DNA from: Candidatus Iainarchaeum sp.
GTDB taxonomy: Archaea > Iainarchaeota > Iainarchaeia > Iainarchaeales > JAAZKV01
Assembly: GCA_028691435.1 (NCBI GenBank)
Contig: JAQUZG010000004.1
Location: 47,641 to 68,605 of the forward strand
Length of the DNA: 20,965 nt
Direction: 5' to 3'
In this document: positions 14,880 through 20,965 of the stretch, piece by piece
Layout of the letters: every line of letters starts with the position of its first letter
Numbering within the stretch: the first letter of the stretch is position 1
Notes under the pieces: generated by a model
What the model was told of the DNA's origin: nothing
Database searches by the model: none
What the model saw: only the letters and a program-made list of their open reading frames with translations
Position numbers and translations under genes: made by a program

Positions 14880-15430
14880 GTAAGGACAAAACTTTTGAAA
14901 CAAAATTCAAGAGACGACAACAAGGAAAAACAAATTACGCAAAAAGACTTGCTCAAGTAAAATCAAAAAAAGTTAGAGTTGTTGTTAGAAAAACAAATAG
15001 TCAAATAATTGCTCACGCTGTAAAATATAATCCAAAAGGTGACGAGACTATTGCAAGTGCAACTTCAAAAGAATTAAATCAATTTTCATTTTATGGAACA
15101 AATAACACAACAAGTGCGTATTTAACTGGATTACTTCTTGGAAAAAGAATGAAAGATAAAGATGCAATTTTAGATATTGGAAGAAGAAGTCCAAGTCATG
15201 GTGGAGTAGTATTCGCATGCTTAAAAGGATTAGTTGATGCAGGAGTAAATGTTCCTCATTCACCAGAAGCACTTCCAAGTGAAGACAGAATAACTGGAAA
15301 AGTACTTGCAAGTTATGCAAAAGAAAATAAAGATAAATTTAAGAATTATGAAAAAAACAAAATTAATTTAGATGATCTTGTTGAAGCAGTTAAAAAAGCA
15401 AAATCAGAAATTTTAAAGGTGAAAGAATGA
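14876..15430 (+). CDS. rpl18: Large subunit ribosomal protein uL18
   Basis: uL18 binds 5S rRNA with uL5 in the central protuberance. The 184 residues have the archaeal form: FKRRQQGKTNYAKRLAQVKS, RVVVRKTNSQIIAHAVKYNP, SAYLTGLLLGKRMKDK, AILDIGRRSPSHGGVVFACL and PHSPEALPSEDRITGKVL. The start overlaps the eL19 stop (ATGA) behind AAGGTGGTAA. It overlaps uS5 in the same way. Confidence 0.96.
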   Translation: MSKDKTFETKFKRRQQGKTNYAKRLAQVKSKKVRVVVRKTNSQIIAHAVKYNPKGDETIASATSKELNQFSFYGTNNTTSAYLTGLLLGKRMKDKDAILDIGRRSPSHGGVVFACLKGLVDAGVNVPHSPEALPSEDRITGKVLASYAKENKDKFKNYEKNKINLDDLVEAVKKAKSEILKVKE

Positions 15431-16149
15431 ATAGAAAAAAAGGAACTTTTAAAAGAGAAGAAAGTTTAGAAGAACAAGTTAAAAAAGAAATTTCTGAAAG
15501 AGAAAGAATGATTTCTGACTGGGTTCCAAAAACTGAACTTGGAAGAATGGTTAAACTTGGACAAATTACAAATCTTGATGAAATATTTGAAAAAGGTTAC
15601 AAGATAAAAGAACCAAAAATTATAGATATGTTATTAAGTTTAGAAGAAGAAGTTGTTGATGTTTCAAAAACAACAAGAGTTGTTAGAAGTGGAAGAAAAT
15701 TTTCATACAGAGCAACAGTAATTGTTGGAAACAAAAACGGGTATATTGGAGTTGGAACTGGAAAAGATGTTGATAGATTTCCAGCAATAAACAAAGCAAA
15801 AAATGATGCAAGATTAAAAATTAAAAAAATTTATAGAGGTAGTGGATCTTGGGAAGATCAACCAACTGATGATTTACATTCAGTTCCATTTACTGTTATT
15901 GGTAAAGAAGGATCAGTAAGAGTAAAATTAATGCCTGCTCCAAAAGGAACAGGATTAGCTGTTGGAAAAAACATTAGAAATGTTTTAGTACTTGCTGGAA
16001 TACAAAATGCTTGGGGAAAAGCAACTGGAAGATCATCAATAAAATTAAATTTCGTAAGAGCAGCAATTGATGCGCTTTACCAAACATCTCAAATAAAAGT
16101 ATCAAAAGATATTGAAAGAAAATATATGAAACAACATGGTAGTAATTAA
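15427..16149 (+). CDS. rps5: Small subunit ribosomal protein uS5
   Basis: uS5 shapes the mRNA entry site and affects fidelity. The archaeal N-terminus (WVPKTELGRMVKLGQITNLDE) precedes the double-stranded RNA-binding-like domain YRATVIVGNKNGYIGVGTGK and AKNDARLKIKKIYRGSGSWE. The C-terminal domain follows, with VKLMPAPKGTGLAVGKNIRN and AWGKATGRSSIKLNF. It has 240 residues, slightly longer than usual at the N-terminus. The start overlaps uL18 behind AAGGTGAAA. Confidence 0.96.
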   Translation: MNRKKGTFKREESLEEQVKKEISERERMISDWVPKTELGRMVKLGQITNLDEIFEKGYKIKEPKIIDMLLSLEEEVVDVSKTTRVVRSGRKFSYRATVIVGNKNGYIGVGTGKDVDRFPAINKAKNDARLKIKKIYRGSGSWEDQPTDDLHSVPFTVIGKEGSVRVKLMPAPKGTGLAVGKNIRNVLVLAGIQNAWGKATGRSSIKLNFVRAAIDALYQTSQIKVSKDIERKYMKQHGSN

Positions 16150-16184
16150 TAAATTAAAGTGATGAATAATTTTTAAGGTGGATA

Positions 16185-16622
16185 ATGATGTATGCAATAA
16201 TTAGAATAAGAGGATCAATAAATATCTCTCCAGATATTAAAAAAACATTTGAATTATTAAATTTAAGAAGAGTAAATAATTTAAGTATCTGGCAAGAAAA
16301 TAAACAAACATTAAAAATGATTAAAAAAGTAGAAAATTATGCAACATTTGGTAAAATTGACGATGACACTTTAAAATTATTAATTGAAAAACGAGGGAAT
16401 ATTTTAGATACTGAAAAAAATGAAAAAGTTGATGCTTCAAAAATGGCTACTGAATTAAAAGCTGGAAAAACATGTAACGAAATAAATTTAAAAAATTGTT
16501 TTAGATTGTCTCCTCCAAAAAAAGGGTTTGAAAGAAAAGGAATCAAAAGACCATTTAAATTAGGTGGAGCACTTGGAAATAGAAACGAAAAAATTAATGA
16601 TTTGATAAAAAGAATGATTTAA
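16185..16622 (+). CDS. rpl30: Large subunit ribosomal protein uL30
   Basis: uL30 is a small RNA-binding protein of the large subunit. The archaeal/eukaryotic (L7-like) form is seen in AIIRIRGSINISPDIKKTFE, LLNLRRVNNLSIWQENKQTL, GKIDDDTLKLLIEKRG and FRLSPPKKGFERKGIKRPF. The length of 145 residues is normal. Two adjacent ATGs (16185 and 16188) follow AAGGTGG; spacing does not decide between them. The 35-base gap before it holds a second AGTGATG box with no gene behind it. Confidence 0.95.
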   Translation: MMYAIIRIRGSINISPDIKKTFELLNLRRVNNLSIWQENKQTLKMIKKVENYATFGKIDDDTLKLLIEKRGNILDTEKNEKVDASKMATELKAGKTCNEINLKNCFRLSPPKKGFERKGIKRPFKLGGALGNRNEKINDLIKRMI

Positions 16623-16643
16623 AATTAATACGAGTTGGTTTTT

Positions 16644-17132
16644 ATGGTTGTAAGAAAAAGAAGAAAAGTAAATAAGCAAAGAGGAGAAAGAACTCAAGGT
16701 AATGGGGACACAAAAAATAATCGTGGTAGTGGGTCACGTGGTGGAACTGGACTTGCAAATGGAAGAAAAGGAAAATTTGCTTCACTTTGGAGACTTAGAG
16801 AAGAAAAACATAAATTAAAACCAGCACAAGATAAAAAATCAATTTCACTTGAACAACTTAATAGAGTAATTGATACTTTAGTTGGAAAAGGAAAAGTAAA
16901 AAAAGAAAATGAATTTTATGTAGTTACACCAAAAAGTGGATACACAAAAATATTAAGTGGTGGAAATACAGAATTAAAACTTTTAGTAAAAATTAATGCT
17001 TCAAAAAATGCAATTAAAAAAATATTATCTGCTGGCGGAAAATTTGAATTTGAAAAAAATAATTTTTCACTTGATGATATCTCAGACGATGATGAGTTTG
17101 TTGTTGATGAAGTAATTGAAGAAGAAAATTAA
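16644..17132 (+). CDS. rpl15: Large subunit ribosomal protein uL15
   Basis: uL15 organises 23S rRNA late in assembly. The N-terminus VVRKRRKVNKQRGERTQGNG and RGSGSRGGTGLANGRKGK are the archaeal signature, and the globular part ends with LLVKINASKNAIKKILSAGG. The last 22 residues or so are acidic (SLDDISDDDEF, then DEVIEEEN), odd for an rRNA-binding protein. The longest frame begins at TTG 16635; the ATG at 16644 is the family start and gives 162 residues. secY follows after 84 bases. Confidence 0.94.
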   Translation: MVVRKRRKVNKQRGERTQGNGDTKNNRGSGSRGGTGLANGRKGKFASLWRLREEKHKLKPAQDKKSISLEQLNRVIDTLVGKGKVKKENEFYVVTPKSGYTKILSGGNTELKLLVKINASKNAIKKILSAGGKFEFEKNNFSLDDISDDDEFVVDEVIEEEN

Positions 17133-17133
17133 T

Positions 17134-17153
17134 TTAAAAAATTAATTTTTTAA
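17134..17153. terminator. A+T palindrome with T6 between uL15 and secY
   Basis: A perfect 20-base palindrome of A and T (six As, TTAA, six Ts at its centre) lies just after the uL15 stop. A second inverted repeat, AAGTTT (17166-17171) / AAACTT (17180-17185), follows. They could partly end transcription or give a 3' end for the ribosomal mRNA. No convincing separate secY promoter is visible, so some read-through into secY is likely. Confidence 0.3.
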
Positions 17154-17216
17154 TTTTAAAAGATTAAGTTTATTAAACTAAACTTGATATATCTTTAATA
17201 TAATTTGGTGATTTTT

Positions 17217-18578
17217 TTGGGATTAACTGATATACTAATTAATTTGTCGCAATTTTTGCCTGAAATAAAAAAACCAACTAAAGAAGTTCCATTTAAACAA
17301 AAATTAATTTGGACAACTTTAGCACTAATTATATTTTTTGTTCTTGGACAAATAACTTTAATTGGACTTGATACATCTAGACCAATAGTTCAAGAATTGT
17401 TACTTGCACAAACTGTTTTAGCAAGTGGAATAGGGACATTGATTACAACTGGGATTGGTCCAATTGTAATGGCTTCAATATTTTTACAATTATTTGTTGG
17501 AGCAAAAATATTAAATATTGATTTAGGTGCTCCAGATGGAAGAGCAAGATTTCAAGCACTTCAAAAAATTTTTGCTGTATTATTATGTTTTGTTGAAGGT
17601 GCAATTTATGTGCTTTCAGGATTGCTTGTACCTTTGCCAGGATTTTTACCAATTTTAATTTTACAAATTGCAATAGGATCATTAATTTTACTTTATTTAG
17701 ATGAATTAGTTTCAAAGTATGGTATTGGTTCAGGAATAAGTTTATTTATTGCTGGGGGAGTATGTCTTGGAATATTTTGGCAAGCATTTGCACCAGTATC
17801 AGCAACAGGTGCGGCAGTAGCAGGGCAACAAATTGGATTAGTGTGGAATGTTTTAGCAAATGGTGACTTCACATTATTATTACCACTTGTTGGTGTATTA
17901 GTAATTTTCTTAGCAGTTGTATTTGCTGAAGGAATGCATGTGAATATTCCTATCACAATGGGCCACAAAGGAACTGGTGGAAGATACCCAATTAAATTTT
18001 TATATGTAAGTAATATGCCAGTAATTTTGGCAATGGCATTATTCATGAACATTTCTTTATGGTATATGTTCCTAAAAGATATTCCAGTTGTGGGGTATAT
18101 TTTATCGGTTTTATCATGGATTACAAAAACTCCAAGAATAGAAAATCAAAGTGTATTAATGGGATTTTTAATTCATTTTGGAAATTGGTCAGTAATAATT
18201 CCTGGACTTTTACAAGCAATTTTATTTATTGTTTTATTAATTGTTGTTTGTGTTTTATTTGGATGGTTTTGGGTACAAGTTGGAAATCAAAGTACTGAAG
18301 CAGTTGCTGCACAATTATCAAAAGCTGGGATGCAAATTCCTGGATTTAGAAAAGATGAAAGAGTAATTGAAAAAGTCTTACTAAAATACATCCCACCAAT
18401 TACAATATTATCATCAATATTTGTTGCATTATTAGCTGGATTCGGTGACTTAGTATTATCTGGATTAACTAGTGGAACTGGAATTTTATTAACAGTTGGA
18501 ATTGTATATAGATTATATGAAGAAATTATTAAAAGTAATTTTGAAGCATTATTACCATTCCTTGGAAAATTAAAATAA
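17217..18578 (+). CDS. secY: Preprotein translocase subunit SecY
   Basis: SecY is the channel of the Sec translocon (with SecE and SecG/Sec61beta) that carries proteins across or into the membrane. The 453-residue protein has the expected ten hydrophobic segments. Family features are the first segment after FKQKLIWTT, the plug/second segment ASGIGTLITTGIGPIVMASI, the loop GAPDGRARFQALQKI, the cytoplasmic loop ending GGRYPIKFLYVSNMPVIL, and the last loops with STEAVAAQLSKAGMQIPGFR. The longest frame starts at TTG 17205, but GGTGAT at 17207-17212 is the ribosome binding site, and the TTG at 17217 follows it at standard spacing. This gives the usual archaeal N-terminus MGLTDIL. So secY uses a TTG start. 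Confidence 0.95.
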   Translation: MGLTDILINLSQFLPEIKKPTKEVPFKQKLIWTTLALIIFFVLGQITLIGLDTSRPIVQELLLAQTVLASGIGTLITTGIGPIVMASIFLQLFVGAKILNIDLGAPDGRARFQALQKIFAVLLCFVEGAIYVLSGLLVPLPGFLPILILQIAIGSLILLYLDELVSKYGIGSGISLFIAGGVCLGIFWQAFAPVSATGAAVAGQQIGLVWNVLANGDFTLLLPLVGVLVIFLAVVFAEGMHVNIPITMGHKGTGGRYPIKFLYVSNMPVILAMALFMNISLWYMFLKDIPVVGYILSVLSWITKTPRIENQSVLMGFLIHFGNWSVIIPGLLQAILFIVLLIVVCVLFGWFWVQVGNQSTEAVAAQLSKAGMQIPGFRKDERVIEKVLLKYIPPITILSSIFVALLAGFGDLVLSGLTSGTGILLTVGIVYRLYEEIIKSNFEALLPFLGKLK

Positions 18579-18581
18579 ATC

Positions 18582-18648
18582 TTTTTTAATTATTCTAAAT
18601 TTTAATTCTAATTTTTTAATTTACTTGATTAAATAGTTTTATTTTTTT
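18582..18648 (+). terminator. Oligo-T termination region after secY
   Basis: Runs of T6 (18582-18587), T6 (18612-18617) and T7 (18642-18648) follow the secY stop within 70 bases, without a strong hairpin. Archaeal RNA polymerase commonly terminates at such U-tracts, so this is a likely end of the ribosomal/secY transcript. Confidence 0.5.
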
Positions 18649-18669
18649 AATTAGATGTTAAAAACAAAA

Positions 18670-18736
18670 TCACTTATTTTAGGACAATTAGTTAGATTTA
18701 AATATTTGAATTGATTAACTAATTAGTATTTGTGAT
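18670..18736 (+). promoter_or_regulatory. Promoter of the GLUG-repeat gene with AGGACA motif
   Basis: TTTAAATA (18697-18704) predicts transcription from about 18728, close to the ribosome binding site TGTGAT before the ATG at 18742. Eleven bases upstream of the TATA box, at 18670-18686, is TCACTTATTTTAGGACA, identical to 78-94 near the start of the window. The shared string may be an upstream regulatory site. Confidence 0.4.
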
Positions 18737-18741
18737 TTTTT

Positions 18742-20463
18742 ATGATATCTAAAAATAATTTTAAATTAAATAAAAGTAAAAGTTGGGCTCAAGGTACTAT
18801 TGAGTATTTGGTGTTGTTGGCTGTTGTTTTGATTGTTGCTCTTTTGGGTGTTTTTTTGATTAATGGTCTTGGTAATGGTGAGGCTATTAATGTTACGGGG
18901 GATAAGTTGTTGTCGACTAGTAGTGGTGTTAGTGTTGTTGATGCTGTTGTTGATGAGGATGGTAATGGTTTAGTTTCTTTGTCTAATAGGACTGGTCAGG
19001 GTATTACTGTTAGGGGTATTGGTTCTACTGAATATACTTATTTTTTGCCTAGTGGTGAGAGTGTTGTTTTTAGTGCTACTGAACTTGATGATTTAGGTTG
19101 TAAGTGTAATGGTAGTGAGACTAGTAGGTTTTGTGTTGTGCCTGTGACTTATGAAGATAGTAAAGGCATTCCAAAAACTGAGTCTATTAAGATTGAAATG
19201 AGCTGTGTTGATTCTAATCTTATTGATTTTTCTAATGCTGTTTCTCCTGGGGCTTTTTCAACTAGTGGTGGTGGGTTTACTGGTAATGGTACTAGTGGTG
19301 TGAATCCAAATAGTGTTGGTGTTCCTGTTGTTGTTTTGTTAAGTCCTGTTAATGGTTTTGATGTTAATGAAAGTGTGATTAGTAAGACTATTGATTTTAA
19401 TTTTAGTGTTTCTTCTAGTGTTGATGCTAATTGTAGTTTGTTAATTAATAATGTTGATGTTAATAGTTTAACTGATTTAAATTCGGGAAATCATATTTTA
19501 TCTTACACATTTTCTATTGATGGAAATTATTCTTGGAAAGTAAATTGTACAAATACTTCTGGTTCATCAATAGTTTCAAACTTATACTTAACAATGGACA
19601 ACAACTACCAAGAAATCATAGACTGTCAAGGGCTACAAGACATGAACAAACACCTAGACGGAAATTATAGGTTAATGAATAATATTGATTGTTCTTCAAT
19701 TTTAAATTTTACACCAGTTGGAAGAAATGGGGCTGTTCCTTTTATTGGAAATTTAAATGGACAAAACTATACTATTTCTCATTTAAATATAAATTTACCT
19801 GAACAAGATTCTATTGGATTATTTGGATTTACAAAAGGGTCTGAAATTAAAAATGTTGGTTTAATTGATGCAAATATAATTGGAAGATTGGATGTTGGTG
19901 GATTAATTGGATATGCTCATCTTTATACTTCTGTTTCTAATTCTTTTTCTACTGGTGAGTTAACTGCTATTGATGATGTTGGTGGATTAATTGGATTTAA
20001 TTATTCTTCTTATGTTTCTAATTCTTTTTCTACTAGTGAAGTAACTGGTATTATAGGTGTTGGTGGATTAATTGGAAATAATACTTCTTATTCTGATGTT
20101 TCTAATTCTTTTTCTACTGGAAAAGTAACTGGGACTGATAAGTATATTGGTGGATTAATTGGGCTTAATTCGGTTTCTTATGTTTCTAATTCTTTTTCTA
20201 CTGGTGAAGTAATTGGAAATAATAATATTGGTGGATTAATCGGGGAGAATATTGGTTCTTCTTATGAGTTTTTGTTTTGGTCTTATTATGATTTAAATAC
20301 TTCAAATCAATCTGATACAGGTAAAGGTGAAGGTAAAACTACTTTAGAGTTAACTAATGTTCCTATTGAAAGTGAGGATGTTTATGTTGGTTGGGATTTT
20401 GATACAATTTGGTCACATGATTTAAATGGTCAATATCCAACATTAAAATGGCAAACAGAATAA
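18742..20463 (+). CDS. Pilin-signal surface protein with Ig-like and GLUG repeats
   Basis: A 573-residue surface protein, probably adhesive; exact role unknown. Residues 14-22 (SWAQGTIEY) and the hydrophobic stretch 23-44 form an archaeal class III signal, cut by an EppA-type peptidase before Q17, as in type IV pilins. A small domain follows with cysteines near 120, 122, 131 and 155, then a linker, then an Ig-like domain at about 200-285. A segment opening the repeat domain (YQEIIDCQGLQ) leads to five GGLIG-type GLUG repeats at about 385, 413, 440, 469 and 496, alternating with VSNSFSTG; these predict a beta-helix. The end (YPTLKW) is typical of GLUG proteins. Codon usage changes sharply along the gene and differs from its neighbours. 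It sits between secY and the DUF106 gene, where adk is usually found. The TGTGAT box fixes the ATG. Confidence 0.82.
   Translation: MISKNNFKLNKSKSWAQGTIEYLVLLAVVLIVALLGVFLINGLGNGEAINVTGDKLLSTSSGVSVVDAVVDEDGNGLVSLSNRTGQGITVRGIGSTEYTYFLPSGESVVFSATELDDLGCKCNGSETSRFCVVPVTYEDSKGIPKTESIKIEMSCVDSNLIDFSNAVSPGAFSTSGGGFTGNGTSGVNPNSVGVPVVVLLSPVNGFDVNESVISKTIDFNFSVSSSVDANCSLLINNVDVNSLTDLNSGNHILSYTFSIDGNYSWKVNCTNTSGSSIVSNLYLTMDNNYQEIIDCQGLQDMNKHLDGNYRLMNNIDCSSILNFTPVGRNGAVPFIGNLNGQNYTISHLNINLPEQDSIGLFGFTKGSEIKNVGLIDANIIGRLDVGGLIGYAHLYTSVSNSFSTGELTAIDDVGGLIGFNYSSYVSNSFSTSEVTGIIGVGGLIGNNTSYSDVSNSFSTGKVTGTDKYIGGLIGLNSVSYVSNSFSTGEVIGNNNIGGLIGENIGSSYEFLFWSYYDLNTSNQSDTGKGEGKTTLELTNVPIESEDVYVGWDFDTIWSHDLNGQYPTLKWQTE
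19894..20245 (+). repeat. Tandem GLUG-coding repeats
   Basis: The string encoding (V/I)GGLIG, near GTTGGTGGATTAATTGGA, begins at 19894, 19978, 20059, 20146 and 20227, spacings of 84, 81, 87 and 81 bases. Between them GTTTCTAATTCTTTTTCTAC recurs at 19933, 20014, 20098 and 20182. All spacings are multiples of three, so gain or loss of a unit would keep the frame. Confidence 0.85.
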
Positions 20464-20506
20464 TTTTTTTATTTTTTATTTAATTAATTCTCGTCTTAAA
20501 CTAACC

Positions 20507-20514
20507 TTTATAAA
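20507..20514 (+). promoter_or_regulatory. TATA box of the EMC3-like gene
   Basis: TTTATAAA in the context ACCTTTATAAAC predicts transcription from about 20538, giving the following gene its own promoter and a leader of roughly 85 bases. Confidence 0.5.
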
Positions 20515-20544
20515 CGTTTCTAATTAAAATTATTTTAGTTTAAT

Positions 20545-20605
20545 AGCAAGATTTACTTGCGAGTCTTAATTGGCGAACTAATTAGAGCGTCTTATTTCTC
20601 GTTTA
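20545..20605 (+). promoter_or_regulatory. Structured leader of the EMC3-like gene
   Basis: GCAAG (20546-20550) pairs with CTTGC (20556-20560). CGAG (20560-20563) can pair with CTCG (20598-20601), enclosing a stem TTAATT (20566-20571) with AATTAG (20580-20585, one G-U pair) around a GGCGAACT loop. About 21 of 55 bases are G or C, well above other intergenic sequence here. It may be an RNA element in the 5' leader or an independent small RNA. Confidence 0.3.
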
Positions 20606-20622
20606 AGTAAAAAATAAATTTG

Positions 20623-20965
20623 GTGAGCAAAATAGATTTAATTACGACATATCCTGCAGTAATAATTTTTGTAACTGCTTTAATTGTTGTATCAATATCA
20701 AAATTTTTGCAAAACAAATTCATTGATCAAAATAAACTAAAATCTTTGCAAAGCGAAGTAAAAGAAAAAAATAAAATTTATCAAGAAGCAGCAAAAAGTA
20801 AAGATGTTAAAAGACTTGAAAAAGCTCAACAAGATTTACTTGATGTTCAATCACGATTAATGCAAGAAATGATGCCTGGTCAAACAAAATTAATGTTTAT
20901 AAGTTTACCAATATTTTTGGTAATATTTTATATTCTTGGAAATTTTTATGAAGGTGTTGCATTTA
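20623..20965 (+). CDS. EMC3/TMCO1 family (DUF106) membrane insertase-like protein, partial
   Basis: The gene runs off the window; 114 codons are seen. The product begins with a membrane segment (TYPAVIIFVTALIVVSISKF), then a charged coiled-coil region (residues about 35-80, ending LMQEMMPGQTKLMFIS), then the start of a second membrane segment. This is the layout of archaeal DUF106 proteins, relatives of EMC3, TMCO1, Get1 and YidC/Oxa1 that help insert membrane proteins; the MMPGQTK link is a good mark. It normally follows secY and adk in archaea, so the context agrees. The start is doubtful: GTG 20623 is the best conventional codon, TTG 20620 lies just before it, and no ATG lies near. Confidence 0.82.
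   Translation, partial: MSKIDLITTYPAVIIFVTALIVVSISKFLQNKFIDQNKLKSLQSEVKEKNKIYQEAAKSKDVKRLEKAQQDLLDVQSRLMQEMMPGQTKLMFISLPIFLVIFYILGNFYEGVAF

Noticed and set aside
16162..16176. Four-codon open frame (ATG AAT AAT TTT TAA) after AGTGATG, before uL30
   Set aside because: Too short to separate from chance in A+T-rich DNA; the box may be a decayed start region. No stem overlaps it to suggest attenuation.
18059..18298. Plus-strand open frame in a second register within secY
   Set aside because: Cys/Asn-rich nonsense-like translation, no ribosome binding site, and secY is intact across the interval.
18579..18741. Integration site flanks (target duplication or att site) round the GLUG gene
   Set aside because: I compared the two flanks by eye (18579-18741 and 20464-20622) and found only generic T- and A-rich matches, no distinct direct repeat.
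1..20965. CRISPR array, tRNA, rRNA, insertion sequence or defence system
   Set aside because: I saw no regularly spaced identical repeats outside the GLUG gene, no TTCGA-type tRNA arms, no transposase motifs and no nuclease or toxin genes. Every gene-sized open frame is accounted for.

Overview
The window is a stretch of a very A+T-rich archaeal chromosome with every gene on the + strand. Its core (4715-18578) is the archaeal S10/spc-type ribosomal protein cluster in textbook archaeal order: uL3, uL4, uL23, uL2, uS19, uL22, uS3, uL29, eIF1/SUI1, RNase P Rpp29, uS17, uL14, uL24, eS4, uL5, uS14, uS8, uL6, eL32, eL19, uL18, uS5, uL30, uL15, SecY. The archaeal/eukaryotic-only proteins eS4, eL32, eL19, eIF1 and Rpp29, the TATA boxes, the GGTGAT-type ribosome binding sites and an archaeal class III (pilin-like) signal sequence all point to Archaea. 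The small proteins, extreme A+T content, Yip1-like protein and pilin-like surface protein are most like DPANN lineages (Nanoarchaeota, Woesearchaeota or Pacearchaeota type), but that placement is inferred and not proven here.

Layout. 1-251: non-coding, with a locally G+C-rich, foldable island and a repeated motif around AGGACAG. 252-1460: an RtcB-type RNA ligase of bacterial length, probably translated from a leaderless mRNA. 1583-2263: a Yip1-like polytopic membrane protein, followed by a clear hairpin plus T-run terminator. 2506-4377: a secreted, C-terminally anchored surface protein with repeated domains. 4378-4714: a gene-free region with three consecutive perfect hairpins, the promoter of the ribosomal cluster and a structured leader. 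4715-17132: the ribosomal cluster, tightly packed with several 4- or 8-base overlaps. 17217-18578: SecY. 18742-20463: a pilin-signal/Ig-like/GLUG-repeat surface protein of patchwork codon usage, at the place where adenylate kinase normally sits. 20623 to the end: the start of the EMC3/TMCO1 (DUF106) insertase-like gene, cut by the window edge.

The ribosomal cluster supplies about half of the ribosomal proteins plus an initiation factor, a subunit of the tRNA 5'-end maturase and the protein-conducting channel, so translation, tRNA maturation and secretion are co-expressed. The flanking genes carry envelope functions (Yip1-like protein, two surface proteins, an insertase) and RNA ligation or repair (RtcB).

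The gene starts given here rest on one rule visible throughout: a GGTGA/AGTGA box whose GGT ends about 6-8 bases before the start codon. This moves several starts downstream of the longest open frame (uL23, uL22, uL29, uS17, uL6, uL15, SecY).

I found no tRNA, rRNA, CRISPR array, insertion sequence or toxin-antitoxin/defence genes. The least ordinary parts are the G+C-rich island near 110-175, the uL3 leader, and the mosaic GLUG gene that interrupts the secY-adk-DUF106 order.
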